The position numbers and the translations under genes are program-made. Shown piece after piece: positions 1 through 8,957 of a stretch of 64,000 nt of DNA. Location of the stretch: NCBI RefSeq assembly GCF_013337185.1, contig NZ_SWDE01000003.1:124001-188000 (forward strand), written 5' to 3'. The notes below the pieces were generated by a model. It was not told where the DNA came from and ran no database searches. It saw nothing but the letters and a program-made list of their open reading frames with translations. Source of the stretch: Serratia proteamaculans. Its GTDB lineage: Bacteria > Pseudomonadota > Gammaproteobacteria > Enterobacterales > Enterobacteriaceae. How positions within the stretch are numbered: position 1 is the first letter of the stretch; the number at the start of each line of letters is the position of its first letter.

Positions 1-2
1 TA

Positions 3-1187
3 CAAATCTTTGGCATAGCCTCGCTGATGTGCGGGCTAGCCAACTCGGTCTGGCTGTTGTTGGTTGCCAGGGTGCTACAAGGCGTCGGTGCAGCTTTAAT
101 CGTGCCGCAAATTCTGGCCACCATCCACGTCGGCCTGCAGGGGCGCGATCACACCCGGGCGCTGGGGTTGTACGGAGCCATCGGCGGGCTGGCATTTATC
201 GTGGGTCAGGTGCTGGGCGGGTTGTTGATTACCTTTAACATTGGTGGCTACGGCTGGCGCAGCGTGTTTCTGATTAATATCCCGGTCTGCTTGCTGGTAC
301 TGGCCTGCGCTTATCGTTGGGTACCCAATACCCGCGGTGAGAAGCGAGTGAGCCTCGATCTGCCCGGCACGCTGTTGCTGGGGTTAACTATCGCCTGCCT
401 GTTATTTCCGCTGGCGTTGGGGCCGGTGTTGCACTGGCCGTGGCAGTGCCTGTTATTGCTGGCGGCCAGCGTTCCCTTGCTCTGGTTACTGTGGCGTGTC
501 GAACAGCGGCAGGAGCAACGGCATCAATCCCCGCTATTGCCGCCGGCGCTGCTGCGTTTGCCGAGCGTGCGTTTCGGGCTGGTGCTGGCCATCCTGTTTT
601 TCTCCTGCTGGAGCGGCTTTATGTTTGTGATGGCGCTGACATTGCAGTCCGGCGCCGGGCTGAGCTCATTCCAGTCAGGTAATGCCTTTATCGCGCTGGG
701 CGCCGCCTTTTTTCTTTCATCGTTGCTGAGCAGCAAAGTGGTGGAACACCTCGGTGAAGTGCGGTCGTTAATCCTGGGCTGCCTGATCCAGATGCTCGGC
801 CTGTTGGCGCTGATGCTGACGCTGAAGCTGGTTTGGCCGCACCCGGGGATATGGAACCTGATCCCGGCGACGGTATTGGTCGGTTTCGGTCAGGCCTTTA
901 TCGTCAGCAGCTTTTTCCGTATTGGGCTGTCTGACGTGCCGCCTGAGCATGCCGGTTCCGGCAGCGCGATGTTAACCACGGTACAACAGACCGCGTTGGG
1001 GCTGGGGCCAATCCTGCTGGGGACGCTGTTAGTGCAGATGCTGCATTTGGCACCGGGTAATTACCTGCACGCAGTGCTGGTTGCCATGGCGGCAGAGTTT
1101 TGCCTGATGCTGGTGCTGTTGGGCCGGACGCTGATATATCAACGGGCCGAACGTCAGCAGGGGCGGGAAGCGGTAAAGCAGGTCTGA
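3..1187 (+). CDS. MFS drug/multidrug exporter, DHA2-like (5' end cut by window)
   Basis: The reading frame is open from base 3 to a TGA at 1185-1187, so the true start lies outside the window; 394 residues are visible. The residues seen first (LLVARVLQGVGAALIVPQILATI) fit the membrane segment of EmrB/QacA-type transporters, where an arginine and a glycine-rich stretch sit in transmembrane helix 4. About ten further hydrophobic segments follow, agreeing with a 14-helix DHA2 protein that has lost its first 70-90 residues here. Such proteins are inner-membrane proton antiporters exporting drugs or dyes. The substrate cannot be told from sequence. It converges on yhbW, 44 bases away. In E. coli the tryptophan permease mtr occupies this side of yhbW, so the exporter is probably an accessory gene. 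Confidence 0.82.
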   Translation, partial: QIFGIASLMCGLANSVWLLLVARVLQGVGAALIVPQILATIHVGLQGRDHTRALGLYGAIGGLAFIVGQVLGGLLITFNIGGYGWRSVFLINIPVCLLVLACAYRWVPNTRGEKRVSLDLPGTLLLGLTIACLLFPLALGPVLHWPWQCLLLLAASVPLLWLLWRVEQRQEQRHQSPLLPPALLRLPSVRFGLVLAILFFSCWSGFMFVMALTLQSGAGLSSFQSGNAFIALGAAFFLSSLLSSKVVEHLGEVRSLILGCLIQMLGLLALMLTLKLVWPHPGIWNLIPATVLVGFGQAFIVSSFFRIGLSDVPPEHAGSGSAMLTTVQQTALGLGPILLGTLLVQMLHLAPGNYLHAVLVAMAAEFCLMLVLLGRTLIYQRAERQQGREAVKQV

Positions 1188-1231
1188 GAGTGCTAGTCAA
1201 AGTGGGGGAAGGGGTTCCCCCACAGGCTCAA

Positions 1232-2245
1232 TTAACCTTTCACCAAATCGCCTTTCACCGCGGCGACAATTTCAAACGAATGTAATCGCGCCTGATGGTC
1301 AAAGATCTGGCCGTTAACCATGATTTCATCCGCACCGGTTTCGTTCAGCAGCGTCTGCAACCCATTACGTACGGTAGTTTCATTGCCGATGACCGACATA
1401 CGCAGCGCTTGATCGACGCCGTATTGTTCCCCGGCGCTCCACAGCGCGTGGATATTGTCCACCGGTGCCGGCAGCGGGCCCGGCGAGCCGCGGCGCAGAT
1501 TGATAAACTGCTGCTGCATCGAGGTAAACAGGAAACGTGCATCGGCATCACTGTCGGCGGCCACCACGTTGACGCACACCATGGCGTGCGGACGTTGACA
1601 TTGCTCGGAAGGCTTGAAGTTGTCGCGGTACAGGTTAAATGCCTGGAACAGCATCTCAGGGGCAAAGTGAGAGGCGAAGGCAAACGGCAGGCCAAGCTGG
1701 GCCGCCAACTGGGCGCTGTACAGGCTGGAGCCCAGCAGCCAGATCGGCACATGTAACCCCTGGCCGGGTACCGCCTGCACCGGCTGGCCCGGTTGTACTT
1801 CACCAAAGTAATGTTGCAGTTCCTGCACGTCGCGCGGGAAGTTATCCACTTCACCGGACAGATGACGACGCAATGCCATCATGGTGCGTTGGTCAGTGCC
1901 GGGGGCACGGCCCAGACCCAGATCGATACGCCCAGGGTACAGCGACTCCAGCGTACCGAACTGCTCGGCAATCACCAACGGCGCATGGTTGGGCAGCATC
2001 ACACCACCGGAGCCAAGGCGGATACTTTGGGTACCGGCGGCCAGATAACCCAGCAAAACCGAGGTTGCCGCGCTGCCAATGCCGGTCATATTGTGATGTT
2101 CTGCCAACCAATAGCGTTGATAGCCCCATTTTTCGGCATGTTGTGCTAAATCTAAAGAAGCGTGAAAAGCGTCGCGTGGTTTGGCCCCTTGCGGAATGGG
2201 GGATAAATCCAGTACCGAAACCGGCACCGCAGTTTTTTCAGTCAT
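1232..2245 (-). CDS. yhbW: LLM-class flavin-dependent monooxygenase YhbW
   Basis: The 337-residue protein has the luciferase-like monooxygenase fold and is closely similar to E. coli YhbW (335 aa) along its whole length. Conserved stretches include [11 protein letters not shown] near the N-terminus, [21 protein letters not shown], and [14 protein letters not shown]. The family uses reduced FMN and O2, but the substrate of YhbW is not established. I chose the ATG at 2245 because the following MTEK aligns with the E. coli start; an in-frame ATG at 2257 would add four residues and has no better ribosome site. In E. coli the gene is next to yhbV (ubiV). Here 4.8 kb of other genes separate them. 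Confidence 0.9.
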   Translation of the reverse strand: MTEKTAVPVSVLDLSPIPQGAKPRDAFHASLDLAQHAEKWGYQRYWLAEHHNMTGIGSAATSVLLGYLAAGTQSIRLGSGGVMLPNHAPLVIAEQFGTLESLYPGRIDLGLGRAPGTDQRTMMALRRHLSGEVDNFPRDVQELQHYFGEVQPGQPVQAVPGQGLHVPIWLLGSSLYSAQLAAQLGLPFAFASHFAPEMLFQAFNLYRDNFKPSEQCQRPHAMVCVNVVAADSDADARFLFTSMQQQFINLRRGSPGPLPAPVDNIHALWSAGEQYGVDQALRMSVIGNETTVRNGLQTLLNETGADEIMVNGQIFDHQARLHSFEIVAAVKGDLVKG

Positions 2246-2315
2246 GATATCGTCCATCAAAGAGTTGATCGCTTAAAGGGCGATTGCAGGGTTCTGCAAA
2301 CTACAAAGCAAAATG

Positions 2316-2335
2316 TGCTTTTAGTGTTAAAAGCA
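2316..2335. promoter_or_regulatory. Perfect inverted repeat in the yhbW/hlyD divergent region
   Basis: TGCTTTTAGTGTTAAAAGCA has 8-base arms around GTGT and is perfectly symmetric. It lies between the divergent starts of yhbW (2245) and the HlyD gene (2471). Its size suits an operator for a dimeric repressor. No regulator gene is adjacent, so the binding protein is unknown. Confidence 0.5.
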
Positions 2336-2359
2336 TAATCCAATTTATGGTTATAAAAG

Positions 2360-2384
2360 AGGATATATGTGCTTGCTATATCCT
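2360..2384. promoter_or_regulatory. Second inverted repeat upstream of the HlyD operon
   Basis: The arms AGGATATA and TATATCCT are perfect complements separated by nine bases (2368-2376). This dyad is 45 bases from the first one and about 87 bases before the HlyD start. It could be a second operator or a hairpin in the leader; the sequence alone does not decide. Confidence 0.4.
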
Positions 2385-2470
2385 TATGAGAAAAATGGTT
2401 TTTTTGGGAGCCGATTGAAATATGGACGTGATGATTCCACCTGCCGCTTATCGCTCAGGGAGCTGAGAGA

Positions 2471-3442
2471 ATGAAGAAAAAGACGTTGTTTACCTTATTG
2501 TTGATGGTGGTGGCGATCGCCATGGCGATCTTGTTCCGGGCACATAATCAGGATTTGTTATTGCAGGGGGAAGTGGACGCGCCGGAGGTGATCGTGGCCT
2601 CCAAGGCCAAGGGACGGGTGGTTGAACGCCTGGTTGAGCGTGGTGACGACGTGAAAGCCGAACAGGTGATGATCCAGCTCGATAGCCCGGAGCTGATGGC
2701 CCAGCTACGTTCCGCCCAGGCGTCGCGCGATGAAGCCAAAGCGCAGCTCGACCAATCGCTGCACGGCACGCGTGAAGAAAGCATCCGTAATCTGCGCGCC
2801 AACCTGGCGCAGGCCGAGGCGCAATACCGCAACGCGCAGAACGACTACAACCGTAACCTGAGCGTTTCCGGCAAAGGTTATATTTCGAAGTCCGAGCTGG
2901 ACAGCTCGCGCCGTGCGCGCGACACCGCATTCCAACAGGTGCAGGCGGCAAAGGCCAACCTGGACGAAGGCACCAATGGCGACCGTATCGAACTGCGGCA
3001 ACAGTACGCCGCAGCGCTGCGGGCGGCGGAAGAAAACCTGCTGCAAGTGAAGGCTCAGACTGACGACCTGCGGGTTTTAGCCCCGGTGGCCGGTGAAGTC
3101 GGGCCGATCCCGGCGGAGGTCGGGGAACTGTTGAACGCCGGCAGCCCGCTGCTGACGCTGATCCGCGTACCGGATGCCTACTTCGTCTTCAACCTGCGCG
3201 AAGACATTTTGGCTCATGTGCGCAAGGGCGATAAGGTGCAGATGCGGGTACCGGCGCTGAAGGACAAAATGATCGAAGCGGAAGTACGCTATATTGCGCC
3301 GCTGGGCGATTACGCCACCAAACGCGCCACTCGTGCTACCGGTGACTTCGACCTGAAAACCTTTGAAGTGCGTCTGTATCCGTCACAGCCGGTGGAAGGC
3401 CTGCGTCCAGGGATGAGCAGCTTATGGCTATGGAAAGAGTAA
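2471..3442 (+). CDS. HlyD-family membrane fusion (periplasmic adaptor) protein
   Basis: The 323-residue protein starts with a signal anchor (residues 5-25). It then has a biotinyl-lipoyl-like half (about 38-70), a long charged coiled-coil hairpin (about 75-195), the second half of the lipoyl motif and a beta-barrel end. This is the layout of adaptors that link inner-membrane exporters to an outer-membrane channel. The start is backed by a purine-rich GGGAGCTGAGAGA upstream. It is the first gene of a three-gene operon with two ABC-2 permeases and overlaps the next gene by 19 bases. It resembles the yhiI-rbbA-yhhJ type of system in E. coli, but no ATPase gene is present here. Confidence 0.88.
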   Translation: MKKKTLFTLLLMVVAIAMAILFRAHNQDLLLQGEVDAPEVIVASKAKGRVVERLVERGDDVKAEQVMIQLDSPELMAQLRSAQASRDEAKAQLDQSLHGTREESIRNLRANLAQAEAQYRNAQNDYNRNLSVSGKGYISKSELDSSRRARDTAFQQVQAAKANLDEGTNGDRIELRQQYAAALRAAEENLLQVKAQTDDLRVLAPVAGEVGPIPAEVGELLNAGSPLLTLIRVPDAYFVFNLREDILAHVRKGDKVQMRVPALKDKMIEAEVRYIAPLGDYATKRATRATGDFDLKTFEVRLYPSQPVEGLRPGMSSLWLWKE

Positions 3443-4578
3443 GGGCCGGTTGGCGCTGCTTCAGTCACGCGTTTGACAACGAGTGCCGCGTCGCCTTCCG
3501 CAGCCCGGTAATACACTGGCTGAGCTGGATTTTCCCGCTGATGCTGTTTGGCCTGGTCAGCAGCAACTTTTCGGAAGGGACCTTGCTGGATCTGCCGGTG
3601 TCGGTGGTGGATAACGATCACAGCTCGTTGTCCAAGTCGCTGACGCGCCGACTGGATGCCGGCTCTCATGCTCACGTCGAGCTGTATGACGGCGGGCTGA
3701 ATGAATCGCTGTATCGTCTGCGTAGCGCGCAGGATTACGCGCTGTTGTACGTACCGCCGGACTTTGAAGCCAATGCGCTGGCGGGTAAGCAGCCGAGCGT
3801 GGTGATGTATTACAACGCGTTGTTCTACGGGGCCGGGCTGTATTCCACTCAGGATTTCAGCGGGCTGATGAGCGAAATCAATGCCGGCTACCGCAGCATT
3901 ATCGCCGCCGAGATGGGCAAGACGCTGCCGCCGTTGGCGAACGTGACGCTGTCGTACGGCAGTTTATTCAACGCCAGCGGCAGTTATATTTATTACCAGC
4001 AATTTGCCGCGACTATCCATTTGCTGCAACTGTTTGTGGTGACCTGCATGATCTACGTGTTGGCACGCAGCAAATCACTGTTGAAGGCCCGGCCATTCAG
4101 CCTGGCGCTGCTGGGTAAATTGGCGCCATACACCCTGTGTTTCACCAGCTTGCTGATGGTTGAAATTGCCGCGCTGGTGGGTATTTTTGACGCCCGCGTC
4201 AGCGGCAATCCGCTGTTTATGCTGATGATAGCCTTCTTTTACGTGATGGCGGCGCAGAGCATCGGCCTGCTGCTGTTTACCTTTACCAGCAGCATTATCA
4301 CCGCCTACAGCCTGATCGCCATCCTGGTCAGTATTGCGCTGACCTTCTCGGGTATGGCGGTACCGGAACTGTCGATGCCGTTGCCGGCGCGAATTATCTC
4401 CAATATTGAGCCGTTAACCCACGCGCTGTACGCGATGTTTGACGTGTTCCTGCGGCAGGTTCCGGCCAGCGCCATCTTCAGCGTTTGCGCGTTACTGTCC
4501 GTCTACCCGTTGGTGACGGCATTCCTGGTGCGTAACCGGCTGTTGCCGCGGCTGCTGAAGGAAGGGGGCGCAGGATGA
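3424..4578 (+). CDS. ABC-2 type permease, first subunit
   Basis: The 384-residue inner-membrane protein has one N-terminal helix (about 27-47) and a large periplasmic domain (about 50-200). Five or six helices follow in the C-terminal half. This is the ABC2_membrane_3 layout found in YhhJ-like exporters and efflux permeases. The start lies inside the end of the HlyD gene (19-base overlap), and the stop overlaps the next start by four bases, so translation is probably coupled. The internal start MER at 3430 is a slightly shorter alternative. Its partner is the paralogous permease that follows. The substrate is unknown and the required nucleotide-binding subunit must come from elsewhere. Confidence 0.85.
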   Translation: MAMERVRAGWRCFSHAFDNECRVAFRSPVIHWLSWIFPLMLFGLVSSNFSEGTLLDLPVSVVDNDHSSLSKSLTRRLDAGSHAHVELYDGGLNESLYRLRSAQDYALLYVPPDFEANALAGKQPSVVMYYNALFYGAGLYSTQDFSGLMSEINAGYRSIIAAEMGKTLPPLANVTLSYGSLFNASGSYIYYQQFAATIHLLQLFVVTCMIYVLARSKSLLKARPFSLALLGKLAPYTLCFTSLLMVEIAALVGIFDARVSGNPLFMLMIAFFYVMAAQSIGLLLFTFTSSIITAYSLIAILVSIALTFSGMAVPELSMPLPARIISNIEPLTHALYAMFDVFLRQVPASAIFSVCALLSVYPLVTAFLVRNRLLPRLLKEGGAG

Positions 4579-5714
4579 AAATCTACTGGCAAACCTTTGT
4601 CCGGGTGCTGCTTGGCATGCTGGAGAGGCCGATGTGGCTGATGCTGATCCTGTCGCTGTGCGTCATGAGCATGGTCTATGCCAACCGGACGGTGTGGGAT
4701 CTGCCGGTCGGCGTGATTGATCAGGACCACAGCACCGCCAGCCGCCAATTGATCCGCCAACTGGATGCTACCTCGAAGATTTCCATCGTGACTTACGACA
4801 GTCTTGAACAGGCGAAGCTTGATCTGGGCTGGCGCAAGCTGTTCGCGGTGATCATCATGCCGGTGGATCTGGAGAAGAAGATCCTGAGCGGCCAAAATAT
4901 CGTGGTGCCGGTCTATGGCGACGCCACCAACCGGCTGGCCAACGGCCAGATCCAGCAGGACGTGGTTGCGGCCTATCAGCAACTGATGAACCAGTACAAC
5001 AACGGGTTGCTGCTGCGCAGCGGTTTCAGCGAACGTCAGGCGCAGGTGATCCTGACGCCAATACAGGGGCAAACGCTGGACGTGTTCAACCCGGGCATCA
5101 GCTTTGCGGCGATCATCTTCCCCGGCTTGCTGGTGATGCTGTTGCAGCACTCGTTATTGATTGCCTGCGTCCGCGTCAGCATTGCCATGAAGAGCATCCC
5201 CGGCGGCAAGCCACCGTTGGCGGCCCACTTGGGCGGGCTGACGGCGTTGCTACCGATCTGGCTATTCCTGTCTATCGTGCTGTTTGTCCTGTGGCCGTGG
5301 GTTTTGGGCTATCGTCAGACGGCGGGCATTGCAGAAATTTTGCTGCTGACCTTTCCGTTCCTGTTGGCGGTACTGGGGCTGGGCAAGCTGGTCACCGAAT
5401 GCCTGCGCAGCGTTGAAATGATCTACCTGACGCTGGCGTTTATCACCACGCCGATATTCTACCTCTCCGGTACCATCTGGCCGCTGCAGGCGATGCCGGC
5501 CTGGGTGCGGGCGATTTCCTACTGTATTCCCTCCACCTGGGCCACCAAGGCCATTGCCGGGGTGAACCAAATGGGCTTGTCGCTCAATGAAGTCTGGGGC
5601 GACGTGGTGATGCTGCTGGTGTTGGGGATTATTTACACTCTGCTGGGTGTCGGGGTGGGCTTCATGCGTAACAGCGTGGCGCTGCGTAGCCTGCTCCGCA
5701 AACGGGCAAGTTAA
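4575..5714 (+). CDS. ABC-2 type permease, second subunit
   Basis: This 379-residue protein is a paralogue of the preceding permease. It has a first helix near residues 18-36 and a periplasmic domain that shares the LPVGVIDQDHSTASRQL pattern with the upstream LPVSVVDNDHSSLSKSL. A C-terminal block of helices includes the typical FYLSGTIWPLQAMP segment. The two permeases probably form a heterodimer with the HlyD adaptor. The ATG overlaps the upstream stop as ATGA. No ATPase follows: the next gene, 101 bases downstream, is roxA. Confidence 0.86.
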   Translation: MKIYWQTFVRVLLGMLERPMWLMLILSLCVMSMVYANRTVWDLPVGVIDQDHSTASRQLIRQLDATSKISIVTYDSLEQAKLDLGWRKLFAVIIMPVDLEKKILSGQNIVVPVYGDATNRLANGQIQQDVVAAYQQLMNQYNNGLLLRSGFSERQAQVILTPIQGQTLDVFNPGISFAAIIFPGLLVMLLQHSLLIACVRVSIAMKSIPGGKPPLAAHLGGLTALLPIWLFLSIVLFVLWPWVLGYRQTAGIAEILLLTFPFLLAVLGLGKLVTECLRSVEMIYLTLAFITTPIFYLSGTIWPLQAMPAWVRAISYCIPSTWATKAIAGVNQMGLSLNEVWGDVVMLLVLGIIYTLLGVGVGFMRNSVALRSLLRKRAS

Positions 5715-5815
5715 TTCAGGGGGCCTGAAGCCATATTTCCTTGACCCTTAACAAGGTGTGCAGGCCCGCGCTCTCGCATAATCACGCCCGTGGATCCTCT
5801 TACTGGTGTGATGAT

Positions 5816-6937
5816 ATGGCTTACCAACTGAACCTGAACTGGCCCGAGTTTTTAGAGAAGTACTGGCAGAAAAAACCTGTGGTTTTGAAAAATGCCTTCC
5901 CGAACTTTGTTGACCCTATCACGCCAGACGAACTGGCTGGGCTGGCGATGGAGCCGGAAGTTGACAGCCGTCTGGTCAGCCAGACAGAGGGTCAATGGCA
6001 GGCCAGCCACGGTCCGTTTGAACACTTCGATGACCTCGGCGAAACCGGCTGGTCCTTGCTGGCGCAGGCGGTAAACCATTGGCATGCGCCCTCAGCCGAG
6101 TTGGTGCGCCCGTTTCGCGTTTTGCCGGACTGGCGTCTGGATGACCTGATGATCTCCTTCTCGGTGCCGGGCGGCGGTGTGGGGCCACACATCGACAACT
6201 ACGATGTGTTTATCATTCAGGGGATGGGCAGCCGTCGCTGGCGCGTAGGCGATGCCTTACCGATGCGTCAGTTCTGCCCGCATCCGGCGCTGCTGCACGT
6301 TGATCCGTTCGAGCCGATCATTGATGAAGATCTGGAGCCGGGCGACATCCTGTACATCCCACCGGGTTTCCCGCATGACGGCTTCACCCACGAAACTGCT
6401 CTCAACTATTCCGTGGGTTTCCGTGGGCCAAACGACCGCGACCTGATCAGCAGCTTTGCCGACTATGCACTGGAAAACGATCTGGGTGGCACGCACTACA
6501 GCGATCCTGATTTAACCCTGCGTGAACATCCGGGACGGGTAGAGGAATATGAGCTTGAGCGCCTGCGCGCAATGATGGTCGAAATGATCGGCAAGCCGGA
6601 AGACTTTAAGCAGTGGTTTGGCCGCTTTGCTACCACGCCGCGTCATGAGCTGGATATCGCCATGGCGGAGCCGCCTTATGAAGCGCAAGAGGTGCTGAGT
6701 GCGCTGATGGAAGGTGAAACCCTGACCCGTTTGAGCGGCTTGCGTGTGCTGCACATTGGCGACAGTTTCTTTATCAACAGCGAGCGTCTGGACACCGTGG
6801 ACGCACGCGCGGCCGATGCGCTGTGTCGTTATACCGAGCTTGGCCGGCAGGAACTGGGCGATGCGTTGCAAAACCCGGCGTTTGTGGCTGAGCTGACGGA
6901 GCTGATGAATCAGGGTTACTGGTTCTTCAAAGAGTAG
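5816..6937 (+). CDS. roxA: 50S ribosomal protein L16 3-hydroxylase (cupin oxygenase RoxA/YcfD)
   Basis: The 373-residue protein has exactly the length of E. coli RoxA, a JmjC-type 2-oxoglutarate and Fe(II) oxygenase that hydroxylates an arginine of ribosomal protein uL16. The iron triad is present: H125 and D127 in GPHIDNYDVF and H187 in PPGFPHDGF. The C-terminal dimerisation and winged-helix part is also conserved and ends in GYWFFKE. I chose the ATG at 5816, matching the E. coli N-terminus; the longer frame upstream begins with a non-ATG codon. The gene appears to have its own transcript, since the previous operon ends 101 bases upstream. In E. coli the gene is not near yhb genes, so its position here is different. 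Confidence 0.93.
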   Translation: MAYQLNLNWPEFLEKYWQKKPVVLKNAFPNFVDPITPDELAGLAMEPEVDSRLVSQTEGQWQASHGPFEHFDDLGETGWSLLAQAVNHWHAPSAELVRPFRVLPDWRLDDLMISFSVPGGGVGPHIDNYDVFIIQGMGSRRWRVGDALPMRQFCPHPALLHVDPFEPIIDEDLEPGDILYIPPGFPHDGFTHETALNYSVGFRGPNDRDLISSFADYALENDLGGTHYSDPDLTLREHPGRVEEYELERLRAMMVEMIGKPEDFKQWFGRFATTPRHELDIAMAEPPYEAQEVLSALMEGETLTRLSGLRVLHIGDSFFINSERLDTVDARAADALCRYTELGRQELGDALQNPAFVAELTELMNQGYWFFKE

Positions 6938-6957
6938 TTGCCGCTGCCTGCTTAATT

Positions 6958-6983
6958 GCCGGGTAGCGTTACGCTTACCCGGC
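6958..6983. terminator. GC-rich hairpin between convergent roxA and ubiV
   Basis: GCCGGGTA (6958-6965) pairs with TACCCGGC (6976-6983), and GCG/CGC continues the stem inside with one bulged base. It lies 20 bases after the roxA stop. There is no clear U-run, so it may be a REP-like palindrome or a processing hairpin rather than a strong intrinsic terminator. Confidence 0.5.
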
Positions 6984-6999
6984 CTGCAAATATTCCGTT

Positions 7000-7016
7000 G
7001 CCTGCCTGTGGCAGGC
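7000..7016 (+). terminator. Probable roxA terminator
   Basis: GCCTGC (7000-7005) and GCAGGC (7011-7016) form a short stem with a five-base loop, followed by TGTTTGATT. It sits just before the end of ubiV, which reads the other way. The T-run is weak. Confidence 0.4.
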
Positions 7017-7023
7017 TGTTTGA

Positions 7024-7902
7024 TTACGGCACCAACTCCAGCCCGGCAACCCGCCGCCAGTAACCGTTGCAATCGGCCTGATCGGTGAGCGTTAACGGTT
7101 GAGTACCTTGCTCATTGGCGCGGAAGCGCTCGACCAGCGCCAGCGTCTCGGTGCCCTGTGGCGAAAGACGCACAATGTCCACCAACCCCTGCATGCTGGT
7201 CAACTCGTTGCCCAGGTTGTAGCAGTAGCCGCTCATGGTCTGAATGCCGTTAAGCACAAATACCTGCTGCTGTTCTTGCGAACGCATCACTCGCCCCTGC
7301 GGGTATTTGATGCAGCAGGTTTCGCATTCGTCCTTGGCGCGGTCTTCCGAACGTGCGGTGAAGCAGCGTGCCGAATAGGCCAGTGGCAGGTGACCGTAGC
7401 TCAACACTTCCACCTCAAACTGCTGGCGGAAACCCAGTTCGTCGCACTGTTCCAGCAGTTTGGCCAGCCAGTCGCGGGACAGCTCGACCGGCATGCACCA
7501 GCGCGTCATACCCTGGCGATGCAGCAGGCGCAGGGTGTAGGCGTTGTAGCAGTTCAGCGCATGACCGGCAACAAACGGCAGGCGGCGCTCGGCCGCCATG
7601 TTCACGGTACCCAGATCGTTGGCTTCAATCAGGAATTCCCCGTTTTCCACATAGCGCTTCAGTTCGTTCAGTTCGGACGGTGCCTGCAGCAGTGCCAGAG
7701 TGGAGAGAGCCACCTGTTTGCCGCTGCGGGCAATCTCTTGCGCCAGCGCCAGCCAGTCGCCGACCTTCATCTCGCGCCGCTTGGTGCAGACGCTCTCACC
7801 GAGGTAAATAATCTCCGCGCTGCTGCTTACCGCCTGCCGGTAGAACTCTTCGACCTCGGTTTTCGGCCAATAATACTGCACCGGGCCTAATGCGTATTTC
7901 AT
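7024..7902 (-). CDS. ubiV: O2-independent ubiquinone hydroxylation protein UbiV (U32 family)
   Basis: UbiV is a U32-peptidase-family protein that carries a [4Fe-4S] cluster and works with UbiU to hydroxylate ubiquinone precursors without O2. The protein has 292 residues, as in E. coli YhbV. The four cluster cysteines fall at the same positions: C39, C180, C193 and C197 (C196 is an extra neighbour). I chose the ATG at 7902, giving MKYALGPVQYYWPK as in E. coli; the upstream extension would run into the end of ubiU. The gene starts 11 bases after the ubiU stop, so the two are co-transcribed. Confidence 0.96.
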   Translation of the reverse strand: MKYALGPVQYYWPKTEVEEFYRQAVSSSAEIIYLGESVCTKRREMKVGDWLALAQEIARSGKQVALSTLALLQAPSELNELKRYVENGEFLIEANDLGTVNMAAERRLPFVAGHALNCYNAYTLRLLHRQGMTRWCMPVELSRDWLAKLLEQCDELGFRQQFEVEVLSYGHLPLAYSARCFTARSEDRAKDECETCCIKYPQGRVMRSQEQQQVFVLNGIQTMSGYCYNLGNELTSMQGLVDIVRLSPQGTETLALVERFRANEQGTQPLTLTDQADCNGYWRRVAGLELVP

Positions 7903-7913
7903 GTTTCCTCCTG

Positions 7914-8909
7914 CTACTGCCATTTACGGTGATAAGCACCGAGCGTGGTTTGGGTGCCTTCGGACACCGCACCCAGGGCTTCCATCCAGCCGGTGTCGGC
8001 CTGATAGGCGGCCGGGTCGGCCTGGCAGCGGTCGATGGCCTGGCGCCAGACGCGGGCCACCTGACTCACGTAGGCCGGGCTGCGTTGGCGACCTTCAATC
8101 TTCACCGAAGCGATATTGGCAGCCAGCAGTTCCGGCAGCAGCTCCAGCGTATTGAGGCTGGTGGGTTCCTCCAGCGCGTGGTAGCGCACGTCATCGACCA
8201 GATAGCGGCCCTTGCACAGCGTGGGGTAGCCGGCATTCTCATCGTCGCGATAACGGTCGATCAGCACGCCATTCAGGCGCGACTCCATGCCCTGCGCCGT
8301 TTGCTGCCAGCGCACGTAGCGTGCCGGTGAGCAGGCCCCGACGGTGTTGGGGGACTCGCCGGTCAGATAAGAGGAGAGGTAGCAGCGCCCCTCGGCCATG
8401 ATGCACAGGCTGCCGAAGGCGAAGACCTCCAGCGGCACCGGGCTGGTACGAGCCAGCTGCTTGACCTGGTGCATCGACAGCACGCGCGGCAGCACTACCC
8501 GGCTGACGTCGAAATGGCGTTGGTAGAAGCGGATCGCTTCTTCGTTGGTGGCAGATGCCTGCACCGAGACGTGGCGCTCCAACTGCGGGTAACGTTCGGC
8601 GGCGTATTCCAGCATCGCCAAATCAGCCAGGATCAGCACGTCAGCCCCCAGTTGTGCCGCCATATCTACCGCGCGCTGCCAGCGGACATAGCCGTCCGGG
8701 TGGGCGAAGGTATTGATGGCGATATGCAGTTTGCGGTTATGGCGATGCACATACTCGACCGCTTCCTGCAGCTTTTTCTCGGTAAAGTTGAGGCCGGCAA
8801 AGTGGCGGGCGTTGGTATCATCTTTCAGGCCGATATACACGGCGTCGGCACCGTTATCCACCGCAGCCTTCAGGGCCGGCAGATTACCGGCGGGACAAAG
8901 CAGCTCCAT
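7914..8909 (-). CDS. ubiU: O2-independent ubiquinone hydroxylation protein UbiU (U32 family)
   Basis: UbiU forms a heterodimer with UbiV, each with its own [4Fe-4S] cluster, for anaerobic ubiquinone synthesis. The 331-residue length equals E. coli YhbU. The cluster ligands C169, C176, C193 and C232 are all present at the E. coli positions. The ATG at 8909 gives MELLCPAG and has an AGGA ribosome site. It is first in the ubiUV operon and diverges from ubiT. In E. coli this operon is activated by FNR; here I see only separated TTGAT half-sites in the intergenic region, not a full FNR palindrome. Confidence 0.96.
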   Translation of the reverse strand: MELLCPAGNLPALKAAVDNGADAVYIGLKDDTNARHFAGLNFTEKKLQEAVEYVHRHNRKLHIAINTFAHPDGYVRWQRAVDMAAQLGADVLILADLAMLEYAAERYPQLERHVSVQASATNEEAIRFYQRHFDVSRVVLPRVLSMHQVKQLARTSPVPLEVFAFGSLCIMAEGRCYLSSYLTGESPNTVGACSPARYVRWQQTAQGMESRLNGVLIDRYRDDENAGYPTLCKGRYLVDDVRYHALEEPTSLNTLELLPELLAANIASVKIEGRQRSPAYVSQVARVWRQAIDRCQADPAAYQADTGWMEALGAVSEGTQTTLGAYHRKWQ

Positions 8910-8931
8910 AGATTTATCCTGACTCCAAGGG

Positions 8932-8957
8932 TTGCCGGTGACCCTTTCAACCGGCAA
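8932..8957. promoter_or_regulatory. Perfect 8-bp inverted repeat upstream of ubiU
   Basis: TTGCCGGT (8932-8939) and ACCGGCAA (8950-8957) are exact complements separated by ten bases. The element begins 23 bases before the ubiU start codon, so it would form a hairpin in the ubiUV leader if transcription starts upstream of it, or serve as an operator. It overlaps no gene. Confidence 0.5.
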
